Shown here: positions 41,948 through 49,900 of the stretch, piece by piece
Numbering within the stretch: the first letter of the stretch is position 1
Layout: the number at the start of each line of letters is the position of its first letter
Assembly: GCA_023420415.1 (NCBI GenBank)
Contig: JAEZWF010000029.1
Coordinates: forward strand, 124,001 to 188,000
Source of the DNA: Actinomycetes bacterium
Lineage (GTDB): Bacteria; Actinomycetota; Actinomycetes; Actinomycetales; Dermatophilaceae
Reading direction: 5' to 3'
DNA length: 64,000 nt
Translations under genes and position numbers: made by a program
The notes under the pieces: model-generated
What the model was told of the DNA's origin: nothing
Databases searched by the model: none
What the model saw: the letters and a program-made list of their open reading frames with translations, nothing else

Positions 41948-43114
41948 TCAGGGACGGTCGATCTCTGCGAAGACGGGTCGTCCCAGGGTCGGCTGCGACA
42001 GCAACCGGGCGAAGTCGGTCGTGTTGCGCGAGATCGAGATCAGCAGCTTGCCGCTCTCGAGCTCGATCGACGGGTGGGCCAGCGGTGCGTACTGGAGGGC
42101 GCCGCCTCGCTCCCGGAAGGCTGCCCGGACACCCCGCGTCGCCGTCCACGGCCCCGTGGGTGACGTCGAGGTCCAGGCGTAGACGGTGTCGCCGAGGTCG
42201 CCGTCGCGCTTGCTGACGATGACGAACCGGCCACCGACCACGTCGACGGACAGGGTCTGCGAGACGCCGCCCCGGGCGGGCAGGATCTGGCGAGCCTGCA
42301 CATAGTCGGGGACCCAGGCGCGACCGTCCCAGAACCGCCAGGTGCTCCGGTCGCGGGCTTGCGCCTCCGGGGCTCGCGCCACGTAGAGGGCCCGTCCGTA
42401 CGACGTCCGGGTCGGCAGACGGGTGCCGTAGAGGTAGATCCAGCCGTCCTGCACGGTCATGGCGGAGCCCCAGTTGACCTGGGCGCCGTCCGTGGAGTCG
42501 GGCGTGAGGTCGAGCTGGTAGGCCAGCTCCGGAGCGCCATCGCTGGCCTCAGCGGGAAGTGCGAAAACCGTTGCGGTGCTTCCGAGATACGTGAAGTCGA
42601 AGGGTCCGCCCGTGCCGCGACGAATCCGTCCCGAGACCACCAGCAGCCCCGTCTGGCGACCGTCCCGCACGACGCCCACCGACATCGGCCAGTGGACGAC
42701 GCCGTCGGCGCGATCGGGGATGACCGGGCCACGGTCACGGGTCTCGACCTGGGAGGCGCACAGGCCTGAGCTCACCAGCATCGAGTTGGCCACCACCCGC
42801 GGAAACACCCGTGAGGACCGCACGGTGTCGCCGAACACCCAGACGATCCGCTGGTCGGGCAGCCGCGCGCTGGCGCCGATGTCGCCGGCCTGCCACAGCG
42901 GCAGGTCGAGCCCGGCCACGACCCGGTTCAGCTCGGCCACGGTTACTGGTGGCGACGCGGTGCCCGTGGGTGCCGGGCAGGTCGGCGTCAGCCGCGGGTA
43001 TGCCGTCGTCGGACTCGCCGTGGGGACGGTGGCGCCACCCGAGCACGCGGCCAGCGCCCCGGCGAGCGCCAGCGATGCCGCGACACCGACGAGGCGTGGC
43101 CCGGCGCGCAGCAT
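41948..43114 (-). CDS. Secreted lipoprotein, DUF4185/beta-propeller-like
   Basis: 388 residues. Signal with lipobox GALAACSGG (Cys about 24), Thr/Pro linker, then a repeated beta pattern: RIVWVFGDTVRSS, HWPMSVGVVRDG, GWIYLYGTRLP, RFVIVSKRDGDLGDTVYAWTSTSPTGPW, YAPLAHPSIELESGKLLISIS. This fits DUF4185-like or five-bladed propeller glycosidase-fold proteins; catalytic residues are unclear. TACGAT six bases upstream of ATG suggests a leaderless mRNA. Confidence 0.7.
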   Translation of the reverse strand: MLRAGPRLVGVAASLALAGALAACSGGATVPTASPTTAYPRLTPTCPAPTGTASPPVTVAELNRVVAGLDLPLWQAGDIGASARLPDQRIVWVFGDTVRSSRVFPRVVANSMLVSSGLCASQVETRDRGPVIPDRADGVVHWPMSVGVVRDGRQTGLLVVSGRIRRGTGGPFDFTYLGSTATVFALPAEASDGAPELAYQLDLTPDSTDGAQVNWGSAMTVQDGWIYLYGTRLPTRTSYGRALYVARAPEAQARDRSTWRFWDGRAWVPDYVQARQILPARGGVSQTLSVDVVGGRFVIVSKRDGDLGDTVYAWTSTSPTGPWTATRGVRAAFRERGGALQYAPLAHPSIELESGKLLISISRNTTDFARLLSQPTLGRPVFAEIDRP

Positions 43115-43151
43115 GCGCCCATCGTAGGGACCGCGCGGTCAGCGCCTGGCG

Positions 43152-43580
43152 TCAGCCGTCGAATGACACTTCGAGCGTCGTCGGCACGGACTTCAATGCC
43201 TGGCTGACGGGGCAGTTCTCCTTGGCCGTGTTGGCGGCCTCCTCGAACTGCTCCGCCGTGATGCCGGGCACGGATCCCTTGGTGGACAACGCGATTCCCG
43301 TGATGCCGGTGCCGGGCTGGAAGGTCACCTCGGCCGTGGTGTCGATCGAGGTCGGGGGAGTGCCGGCCTGCGCGAGGCCGTGCGACAGGGCCATCGAGAA
43401 GCACGTCGAGTGCGCAGCGGCAATAAGCTCCTCCGGACTGGTCTTCCCGTTCGGCTCCTCGGCCCGCGACGGCCACGACACGGCATACGTGCCGATGCCG
43501 GAAGAGTCGAGGGTGACCTCTCCGCTGCCCTCCATGAGGGAGCCTTCCCAGTGGGCGTTGGCGGTGCGGGTGGTGGCCAT
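43152..43580 (-). CDS. OsmC-family peroxiredoxin
   Basis: 142 residues. The two redox cysteines are seen in AAAHSTCFSMALSHGL (about 59) and ANTAKENCPVSQAL (about 124). OsmC/Ohr enzymes reduce organic hydroperoxides using a lipoyl or dithiol donor; the SPEELIAAAH string is typical of the OsmC branch. Acts in the cytoplasm in osmotic/oxidative stress. Single gene; ends 37 bases from the lipoprotein start. Confidence 0.92.
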   Translation of the reverse strand: MATTRTANAHWEGSLMEGSGEVTLDSSGIGTYAVSWPSRAEEPNGKTSPEELIAAAHSTCFSMALSHGLAQAGTPPTSIDTTAEVTFQPGTGITGIALSTKGSVPGITAEQFEEAANTAKENCPVSQALKSVPTTLEVSFDG

Positions 43581-43661
43581 GCGGGGCTCCTCGGGGTGGT
43601 GCGGCTGGGTCGCAAACCACTTTCACGGGTATGCCGCCGCGTGGCAACCGGGCAGCAGACA

Positions 43662-43687
43662 GGCCCGCCGGGGTCGCCCGGCGGGCC
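43662..43687 (-). terminator. Stem-loop after the CE1759/CE1758-type pair
   Basis: GGCCCGCCGGG (43662-43672), loop GTCG, and exact complement (43677-43687): an 11-bp stem 33 bases beyond the minus-strand stop at 43720 and before OsmC. No U tract. Confidence 0.55.
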
Positions 43688-43719
43688 CGCCTTCCCCACC
43701 ACAGGGACTCTCGCGCGGC

Positions 43720-44370
43720 TCAGGCGCCGCGCAGCAGCTCCTCGAACCCGGCCGGGACGGTGAAGTCGTCGGTGCGGGTGCGGGAGCCGGTTCGGCCGGC
43801 CACGAGGTCGGCCAGCTCGGAGGCGGCGACGGTGATGCGCCGGTCCAGCCCGGAGCTCGCCCCCGCGTCACCGGTGCCACCGATGGCGCCCCAGTCCTCC
43901 GAGGCCGCGAACACGGCCGTCGGCACGGTGATCGCCTTGAGGTAGGCGAACAGGGGCCGCATGGCGTGCTCGAGGACGAGGGAGTGCCGGGCGGTGCCGG
44001 CCGTGGCGCCCATGAGCACCGGGGTGCCCCGCACGGCGCCCTCGTCGAGCACGTCGATGAACGACTTGAACAGTCCGCTGTAGGACGCCTGGTAGATGGG
44101 CGTCACCGCGATGACCGCGTCGGCCTGTTCGACAAACTCGAGTGCCTCGCGCAGCGCACCCGTCGCGAACCCGGTCAGCACCGCGCCGGCCAGGGCCTGG
44201 GCGTGGTCGCGCAGGTCGATGACCTCGACCGTGCTGTCGACGCCGCGCTCGAGAGCTGCGTCCCGGGTGGCCCCGGCCAGCCGGTCGGCCAGGAGTCTGG
44301 TCGACGACGGCTGGCCGGTGCCGGCCTGGATGACGACGATGCGACGAACGTCGTTGGTGCTGCTGGTCAT
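43720..44370 (-). CDS. NADPH-dependent FMN reductase, CE1759 family
   Basis: 216 residues, flavodoxin-like: RRIVVIQAGTGQPSSTRLLADRL (phosphate-binding loop), AVIAVTPIYQASYSGLFKSFIDVL, and a C-terminal RT-rich tail. It supplies reduced FMN to the adjacent monooxygenase, with which it overlaps by 4 bases. The pair CE1758/CE1759 is a recognised actinobacterial two-component system. Confidence 0.9.
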   Translation of the reverse strand: MTSSTNDVRRIVVIQAGTGQPSSTRLLADRLAGATRDAALERGVDSTVEVIDLRDHAQALAGAVLTGFATGALREALEFVEQADAVIAVTPIYQASYSGLFKSFIDVLDEGAVRGTPVLMGATAGTARHSLVLEHAMRPLFAYLKAITVPTAVFAASEDWGAIGGTGDAGASSGLDRRITVAASELADLVAGRTGSRTRTDDFTVPAGFEELLRGA

Positions 44371-45524
44371 CGCACTGCCTCCTCGGTGTCCTTCTCTGCG
44401 GTGAGTCCGGTGACGTCGTCGACGCCGTGGACGGTGAGGTCACGGGCGCCGCCGGCCGCGGCCACACGCGAGGCGTGGGTCGGGGCGTCGGGCACGTGCT
44501 CGGGCTTGCGCGCCGCGGCGATCTTGCGCAGCTCCGGCACGACCTGGGTGCCGAGGATCTCGAGCTGCTCGAGGACCGTCTTCTGCGGCAGGCCCGCGTG
44601 GTCGATGAGGAAGAGCTGGCGCTGGTAGTCGCCCACGTCGTCCGCCATCGCGGCATACCGCTCGATCACCTGCTGGGGCGAGCCCACGGTGAGCGGGGTC
44701 TCCCGGCTGAAGTCCTCCAGCGACGGGCCGTGCCCGTAGACGGGCGCGTTGTCGAAGTAGGGCCGGAACTCACGCACCGCGTCCTGGCTGTTCTCCCGCA
44801 TGAACACCTGGCCGCCGAGGCCGACGATGGCCTGGTCGGCCTGGCCGTGGCCGTAGTGCTCGAAGCGGCGGCGGTAGAGCTGCACCATCTGCTTGGTGTG
44901 GCTCATCGGCCAGAAGATGTTGTTGTGGAAGAAGCCGTCGCCGTAGTAGGCCGCCTGCTCGGCGATCTCGGGGCTGCGGATCGACCCGTGCCACACGAAC
45001 GGCGCGACACCGTCGAGCGGCCGCGGGGTCGAGGTGAACGACTGCAGCGGGCTGCGGAACTTGCCGGACCAGGTGACGTTGTCCTCGGTCCACAGGCGGC
45101 GCAGCAGGGCGTAGTTCTCGATCGCCAGCGGGATGCCCTCGCGGATGTCCTTGCCGAACCACGGGTAGACCGGGCCGGTGTTGCCGCGGCCGAGCATGAG
45201 GTCGACACGGCCGTCAGCGAGGTGCTGCACGTAGGCATAGTCCTCGGCGAGGCGCACCGGGTCGTTGGTGGTGATGAGGGTCGTCGCGGTCGACAGGATG
45301 ATGTTCTTGGTCTGCGCGGCGATGTTGCCGAGCAGCACCGGCGGGTTGGCCGGCGCGGCGAACGGCGGGTTGTGGTGCTCACCGACGGCGACCACGTCGA
45401 GGCCGAGCTGGTCGGCCTGGACGGCGAGCTCGACCATGTTCTTGATCCGCTCGTTCTCGCTGAGGGTCTTGCCGGTGGTGGGGTCCTGGGTGACGTCCCC
45501 GACGGTGAAGATTCCGAACTGCAT
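44367..45524 (-). CDS. FMN-dependent luciferase-like monooxygenase, CE1758 family
   Basis: 385 residues of the LLM TIM barrel: QFGIFTVGDVTQDP, VVAVGEHHNPPFAAPANPP, DLMLGRGNTGPVYPWFG, and TVGSPQQVIERYAAM. The C-terminal ~50 residues are a variable Ala/Arg-rich tail. ATG 45524; the frame extends upstream without homology. Uses FMNH2 from the partner reductase and oxygen to oxidise an unknown substrate. The palindrome at 45577-45596 is a candidate operator for the pair. Confidence 0.9.
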   Translation of the reverse strand: MQFGIFTVGDVTQDPTTGKTLSENERIKNMVELAVQADQLGLDVVAVGEHHNPPFAAPANPPVLLGNIAAQTKNIILSTATTLITTNDPVRLAEDYAYVQHLADGRVDLMLGRGNTGPVYPWFGKDIREGIPLAIENYALLRRLWTEDNVTWSGKFRSPLQSFTSTPRPLDGVAPFVWHGSIRSPEIAEQAAYYGDGFFHNNIFWPMSHTKQMVQLYRRRFEHYGHGQADQAIVGLGGQVFMRENSQDAVREFRPYFDNAPVYGHGPSLEDFSRETPLTVGSPQQVIERYAAMADDVGDYQRQLFLIDHAGLPQKTVLEQLEILGTQVVPELRKIAAARKPEHVPDAPTHASRVAAAGGARDLTVHGVDDVTGLTAEKDTEEAVR

Positions 45525-45576
45525 GGTGCTCGCGCTCCTCGCGTTCCCTGGTGGTGGTCCGCCCCGACCTGGGTAG

Positions 45577-45596
45577 GTCGTTGCGATTTCAACTAC
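45577..45596. promoter_or_regulatory. Inverted repeat before the CE1758/CE1759 pair
   Basis: GTCGTTG (45577-45583), six bases, CAACTAC (45590-45596): a 7-6-7 inverted repeat with one mismatch in the 53-92-base upstream region, in a locally AT-rich patch. Typical size for MarR-like regulators; no such regulator is encoded beside it. Confidence 0.4.
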
Positions 45597-45618
45597 CTTA
45601 ACCGGGAGGGGCGGCGGA

Positions 45619-46785
45619 CTATTCCGTGGGCTCGGCAGTGAGGCCGGTGCAGGGGCGGGAGTCGTTCCACAGCGCGAGGAGACGCGCGCTGTCGGCCGGG
45701 CCGGGCTGACGAGGTATGCCGTCGGCGCCGATGAGCATGGGCGTCCACCGCGCGCTCGTGACGACACTGCCGGCCGAGCGCTTGGCTTGCTTCGCGGCGG
45801 CCACGTCGACCGACAGGGTCAGCACGCCGGAACGGGAGTCTGGCTCCTTGCTGCGCCACCAGACGAAGTTGCCGAGGCCGTAGTCGACGTAGGCGCGGCC
45901 GAGCCACCCGGCGCCGTTGACCCGGTGCGAGTGCCCGCCGACGATGATGTCCGCGCCGGCCCGCTCGAGCACCTGCGCGGTCTGGGTCGAGAGGGTGTCG
46001 GGGCACTTCTGGTAGTCGGTCCCCCAGTGCAGGAACACGACGACGAGGTCGTACTTCTTCGCCGCCGCGCGGACGGCAGACTCGATCCGGGTGGGTGGCG
46101 TGCTCGACGCAACGCCGCCCTTCCCCGGCCCGGCCGCATAGCGCGCCAGCGTCATCTCCCAGACCTGGTCGACGCCGAACACCGCGACCCTGAGCCCCTT
46201 GGCGCGAAGCACCGCGGGCGCGAACGCCTCGTCCTCGTCGGCGCCGATGCCCACGATCGGGATGGGGCTGGTGCGCTTGGCGGCCAGGGTGTCCTGCAGC
46301 CCCACCGGCCCGTAGTCGACGCCGTGGTTGTTGGCCATGCTCACCGCATCGATCCCCGCACCCTTGACCGTCTCGAGGGCCGACGCCGGCGCGCGGAAGT
46401 GGAACTCCTTGCCGATCTTCGTGCCGCGCTCGGTGATCGCGGTCTCGAGGTTGGCCATCGCCAGGTCGGCGGCGCCCAGGGTCGACTGGAGCTCGGCCAG
46501 TCCTTGTGGGTCACGGGCCAGCGGCGCGAGGTAGTCCTCGAAGTGGATGTCGCCCGCGAACGCCATGGTCAACGTGCCCGGGTCGGACGGCGACGTGCTC
46601 GTGGCGGCCGAGCCGGACGGGGAGGTGGTCGGGGAGACGGTCGGGGACGGTGCCGCGGCCGCGGTGGTCGTCGGGTTGGAGGGCGCGGCCGCGTCGGCGG
46701 CAGGCGTGGGCGTCTCGTCCGTGGCCGCAGAGCAGGCGGCGAGCAGCACGGTCCCGGCGACCAGTGCAGGGGCCATCCGACGCAT
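45619..46785 (-). CDS. CapA/PgsA-like metallophosphatase lipoprotein
   Basis: 388 residues. Lipobox LLAACSAA, then ~50 residues rich in Thr/Ser/Pro/Ala (a cell-wall spacer), then the CapA domain: MAFAGDIHFEDYL, MANLETAIT, FHFRAPASALETV, SMANNHGVDYG, VVFLHWGTDYQ, IIVGGHSHRVN. CapA proteins are linked to poly-gamma-glutamate synthesis or act as secreted phosphatases. TAGACT six bases before ATG implies a leaderless transcript; divergent from pabB. Confidence 0.88.
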   Translation of the reverse strand: MRRMAPALVAGTVLLAACSAATDETPTPAADAAAPSNPTTTAAAAPSPTVSPTTSPSGSAATSTSPSDPGTLTMAFAGDIHFEDYLAPLARDPQGLAELQSTLGAADLAMANLETAITERGTKIGKEFHFRAPASALETVKGAGIDAVSMANNHGVDYGPVGLQDTLAAKRTSPIPIVGIGADEDEAFAPAVLRAKGLRVAVFGVDQVWEMTLARYAAGPGKGGVASSTPPTRIESAVRAAAKKYDLVVVFLHWGTDYQKCPDTLSTQTAQVLERAGADIIVGGHSHRVNGAGWLGRAYVDYGLGNFVWWRSKEPDSRSGVLTLSVDVAAAKQAKRSAGSVVTSARWTPMLIGADGIPRQPGPADSARLLALWNDSRPCTGLTAEPTE

Positions 46786-46819
46786 GGGCGGAGTCTAGGT
46801 GCGGCCTAGGATCACGGCC

Positions 46820-47860
46820 GTGGAGGCAGCGCTCGTGGGTCACGCCCGGTTCGGGTCGCTCCTCGCGAGCGACCCCGTCGAGGTGCGCCACCACCTGGCC
46901 GACCTCCCCGACGGGTTCTGGGCCGTCGTCGTCACCTTCGAGGGCGCCGTCACGGCCGTGCGCTTCCAGACGGTCGACCGGTATGCCGCCCACCCGGCGC
47001 CCGCTGCCGGCTCACCTGAGTGGTCGCCGCTGGAAGGGGGGTGGGCCACGAGCCTGGACCACGCGGCATACCTCGACGGGGTGGACGAGATCCGGCGGCG
47101 CATTGCGGCCGGCACGGTCTACCAGGTGAACCTCTGCCGGGTGCTGAGTCACGCGTTGCCCGACGACGCCGACCTCGACGGTCTCGCGGCGCTCCTCGCG
47201 CGGGGCAACCCCGCCCCGCATGCGGCGCGGATCCACGTGCCCGGGGCGGGGCTCGACGTCGTGTGCGCCAGCCCGGAGGCATTCCTGCTGCGCGACGGCG
47301 CGCGGCTCGAGTCGCGCCCCATCAAGGGCACGGCCGCGACGCCGGAGGCGATGCTGCCCAAGGACTACGCCGAGAACGTCATGATCGTCGACCTGGTGCG
47401 CAACGACCTGTCGCACGTGTGCCGTGAGGGGACGGTGCGGGTCGACCGGCTGTGCGGGTTCGAGCGGCATCCCGGTTTGCTGCACCTCGTGTCAGACGTG
47501 GTCGGGGAGTTGCGTCCCGGCGTCGACTGGCCGGAGATCATGGCGGCGGCGTTTCCTCCCGGTTCGGTCTCTGGCGCGCCGAAACACACTGCGCTGCAAG
47601 CGATCTCGGACCTCGAGCCGGTGCCGCGCGGGCCCTACTGTGGCGCGATCGGCTGGGTCGATGTCGACGCGGGGCGCGCGGAACTCGCCGTGGGGATCCG
47701 CACGTTCTGGGCAGAGAAGGACGACGAGGGGCAGCGCTGGCTGCGGTTCGGCACCGGTGCCGGCATCACGTGGGGGTCGGACCCCGAGCAGGAATGGGGG
47801 GAGACTCAGGTGAAATCCCGACGTCTTGTAGGACTGGCATCTGGAAGGGTGGAGACATGA
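46820..47860 (+). CDS. pabB: Aminodeoxychorismate synthase component I-like (chorismate-binding)
   Basis: 346 residues, shorter than full PabB (~450) because much of the N-terminal subdomain is lost, as often in actinobacteria. Chorismate-binding signatures: ESRPIKGTAATPEAM, ENVMIVDLVRNDLSHVC, PPGSVSGAPKHTALQAI, YCGAIGWVDVDAGRAELAVGIRTFW. Converts chorismate to aminodeoxychorismate for folate. GTG 46820 is chosen because TAGGAT (46807-46812) lies seven bases before it (leaderless); GTG 46799 is the alternative. Overlaps pabC by ATGA. Confidence 0.85.
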   Translation: MEAALVGHARFGSLLASDPVEVRHHLADLPDGFWAVVVTFEGAVTAVRFQTVDRYAAHPAPAAGSPEWSPLEGGWATSLDHAAYLDGVDEIRRRIAAGTVYQVNLCRVLSHALPDDADLDGLAALLARGNPAPHAARIHVPGAGLDVVCASPEAFLLRDGARLESRPIKGTAATPEAMLPKDYAENVMIVDLVRNDLSHVCREGTVRVDRLCGFERHPGLLHLVSDVVGELRPGVDWPEIMAAAFPPGSVSGAPKHTALQAISDLEPVPRGPYCGAIGWVDVDAGRAELAVGIRTFWAEKDDEGQRWLRFGTGAGITWGSDPEQEWGETQVKSRRLVGLASGRVET

Positions 47861-48705
47861 GCGACAACGAGCCGAGAGTCTGGGTCAACGGACGACTGAC
47901 CGCTGTCGACGAACCGTCGATCACGGCGCTCGACCACGGCGTCACTGTCGGTGACGGCGCGTTCGAGACCGCCAAGATCGACCGGGGACAGGTGTTCGCG
48001 GCCACGCGGCACGCGCGCCGGCTCGACCGCACGCTGGCCGGGCTCGGGCTGCCGCCGGCCGACCACGACTACATCGCCGAGGGGGCCAAGGCGGTCCTGG
48101 GAGCCGGTCCGGAGATCGAGTTCGGACGTCTGCGCTACTCCGTGACCGGTGGGGCCGGGCCACTCGGCTCGGACCGCGACGACAGCCCGCTGACCTACAT
48201 CGTCACCGCCGCCGCCCAGCCGCGACCGCCGCAGAGCGCATCGGTGGCCGTGGTGCCGTGGGTGCGCAACGAACGCTCCGCGGTGGCCGGCCTCAAGACC
48301 ACCTCGTATGCCGAGAACGTCGTCGCGCTGGCCTACGCCAAGGAGCGCGGGGCGATCGAGGCGGTCTTCGCCAACACCCGCGGCGAGCTGTGCGAGTGCA
48401 CCGGGTCCAACATCTTCGTGGTGTCCGGCGGAGTGCTGCTGACGCCGCCACTGGAGTCGGGGTGCCTCGCCGGCATCACCCGCGAGGTCGTCGTCGAGTG
48501 GTGCCGCGAGGACGGCATGGACGTGCGCGAGCAGACGCTGCCGGTCGAGGTGCTGCGGGAGGCGGACGAGGTCTTCATCACCAGCTCGACCAAGGACGTG
48601 CTCGGCATCCACGCCGTGGACGACCGGGCGCTCGAGGTGGGGCCGGTGACGCGGCGGGCTGCGGAAGTGTTCGCGCGGTTCTCGGCAGAGCGGATGGACC
48701 CGTGA
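47857..48705 (+). CDS. pabC: Aminodeoxychorismate lyase-like class IV aminotransferase
   Basis: 282 residues, PLP fold type IV: ITALDHGVTVGDGAFETAKI, RLDRTLAGLGLP, PLP-lysine in AGLKTTSYAENVVAL, ECTGSNIFVVSGG, CLAGITREVVVEWC, FITSSTKDVLGIHAVD. Next to pabB it should release pyruvate from aminodeoxychorismate to give 4-aminobenzoate; branched-chain or D-amino acid transamination is the less likely alternative for this fold. Confidence 0.87.
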   Translation: MSDNEPRVWVNGRLTAVDEPSITALDHGVTVGDGAFETAKIDRGQVFAATRHARRLDRTLAGLGLPPADHDYIAEGAKAVLGAGPEIEFGRLRYSVTGGAGPLGSDRDDSPLTYIVTAAAQPRPPQSASVAVVPWVRNERSAVAGLKTTSYAENVVALAYAKERGAIEAVFANTRGELCECTGSNIFVVSGGVLLTPPLESGCLAGITREVVVEWCREDGMDVREQTLPVEVLREADEVFITSSTKDVLGIHAVDDRALEVGPVTRRAAEVFARFSAERMDP

Positions 48706-49154
48706 CCCAGGCAGACAAGACCAACACCGAGACCAAGGACCAGTCGCAGGACGACGACGACTGGGAGTGGCGGCGCAAGATCCGCCAACACCCCACGATG
48801 TACCCGGTCTACCGGGTGGCCATCATCGTGCTCGGGTTCGTCGTCACGATCGGTGGCCTGGCGCTGGTGCCGCTGCCGGGGCCCGGCTGGCTCATCGTCT
48901 TTGCGGGCATCGCGATCCTCGCCTCGGAGTTCGAACCGGCCGAGCGGCTGCTGCACTGGGGCAAGGCCCGGCTCAAGGACTGGACCGACTGGCTCGAGCC
49001 CAAGCCACTGTGGGTCAAGGGCCTCGTCGGCCTGGCCACGCTCGTCCTGGTGCTGGCCGTGTTCTGGGCGCTCTTCGCCGTGAGCGGTGTGCCCACCTGG
49101 TTCCCCGACTTCGCCGAGGACCGTCTCGTGCAGCTGCCGGGCCTCGGCCGCTGA
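48702..49154 (+). CDS. PGPGW-motif membrane protein (TIGR02611 type)
   Basis: 150 residues. Hydrophilic N-terminus of ~30 acidic residues, helix 1 with VPLPGPGWLIVFAGIAIL, amphipathic ERLLHWGKARLKDWTDWL, then two further hydrophobic segments. The PGPGW string defines a small actinobacterial membrane family of unknown role. GTG overlaps pabC (GTGA). Its stop is followed within 6 bases by the paired hairpin repeats. Confidence 0.85.
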   Translation: MTQADKTNTETKDQSQDDDDWEWRRKIRQHPTMYPVYRVAIIVLGFVVTIGGLALVPLPGPGWLIVFAGIAILASEFEPAERLLHWGKARLKDWTDWLEPKPLWVKGLVGLATLVLVLAVFWALFAVSGVPTWFPDFAEDRLVQLPGLGR

Positions 49155-49159
49155 GACAG

Positions 49160-49240
49160 CTGCACTTGTTGCCGGTTGGGCGGCATGTCGACGTGATTTC
49201 GGGCCAGGGTGCCGAGTCGCCGGCAACGAGTCGGGTGGCA
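49160..49240 (+). repeat. 81-bp structured repeat, copy 1
   Basis: Arms ACTTGTTGCCGG (49164-49175) and CCGGCAACGAGT (49220-49231) form a 12-bp stem with one T-G wobble; after a 5x5 internal loop CGGCA pairs with TGCCG; the apex contains the palindrome GTCGAC. First of two tandem copies filling the gap between the membrane protein and tRNA-Val. Confidence 0.85.
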
Positions 49241-49320
49241 CTGCACTGGTTGCCGGTTGGGCGGCATGTCGACGTGATTTCGGTCCAGGGTGCCGAGTCG
49301 CCGGCAACCAGTGGGTGGCG
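49241..49320 (+). repeat. 81-bp structured repeat, copy 2
   Basis: About 95 % like copy 1. Arms CACTGGTTGCCGG (49244-49256) and CCGGCAACCAGTG (49301-49313) give a perfect 13-bp stem; the T-G wobble of copy 1 is a G-C pair here, a compensatory change that keeps the fold. The rest of the gap to the tRNA (49321-49392) holds a likely -10, TATTCT near 49363. Confidence 0.85.
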
Positions 49321-49392
49321 CTCGGCTCGCCCCCGGATTTCGTGTCGGGGCGCGGGTGCGGCTATTCTTCCCCAGCGCCCGCATAGGCGCCT

Positions 49393-49469
49393 GGACGTGT
49401 AGCTCAGTTGGTTAGAGCGTTCGCTTCACACGCGAGAGGCCAGGGGTTCGAGTCCCTTCACGTCCACCA
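49393..49469 (+). tRNA. tRNA-Val (CAC)
   Basis: Acceptor GGACGTG/CACGTCC, D arm GCTC/GAGC, anticodon stem TTCGC/GCGAG around TTCACAC (anticodon CAC), T arm AGGGG-TTCGAGT-CCCTT; CCA encoded at 49467-49469. Confidence 0.96.
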
Positions 49470-49477
49470 CCTTCTGT

Positions 49478-49849
49478 TCAGCTCGACGCCCCGGTGAGGA
49501 TGTCCCGGAGCACGGCAGCCTCGCTGATGTCAGCGGCCTTGGACGCCGTGATGAGGGTGAGCGGACCCTTGGCGGCCATCGCCCGCAACTGGTCCAGCGC
49601 CTGAGCACGCTCGGGGTCCTGCAGCTCGGCCCGGTACCGCTTCTGGAACTCGGGCCATTTCGCCGGGTCGTGCTCATACCACTTGCGCAGCTCGGTCGAC
49701 GGTGACACATCCTTCAGCCACTCGGTGAGGTCCGCCTTCTCCTTGCTCACCCCGCGCGGCCAGAGCCGGTCGACCAGGACCCGCTGGCCGTCTGACTTCT
49801 CAGGCGGGTCGTACGCCCGCCGCACCTGCACGGCATACCTCGTCGTCAT
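49478..49849 (-). CDS. DUF488 family protein
   Basis: 123 residues: VQVRRAYDPPEKSDGQRVLVDRLWPRGVSKEKADL, WLKDVSPSTELRKWYEHDP and FQKRYRAEL are the conserved strings of DUF488, a small cytoplasmic family of unknown function found with stress or heme genes. ATG 49849 is preferred over the in-frame ATGs 9 and 36 bases upstream because the family starts at this point. Confidence 0.88.
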   Translation of the reverse strand: MTTRYAVQVRRAYDPPEKSDGQRVLVDRLWPRGVSKEKADLTEWLKDVSPSTELRKWYEHDPAKWPEFQKRYRAELQDPERAQALDQLRAMAAKGPLTLITASKAADISEAAVLRDILTGASS

Positions 49850-49900
49850 GCGACTCATCATGCGCGCCCAGAACCTGCCAGGCACCTCGGGGAAGCCTCG

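Noticed and set aside
9846..49320. A link between the two 81-bp tandem duplications (epimerase and intergenic hairpins)
   Set aside because: The units share only length; their sequences are unrelated, so coincidence is the simpler view.
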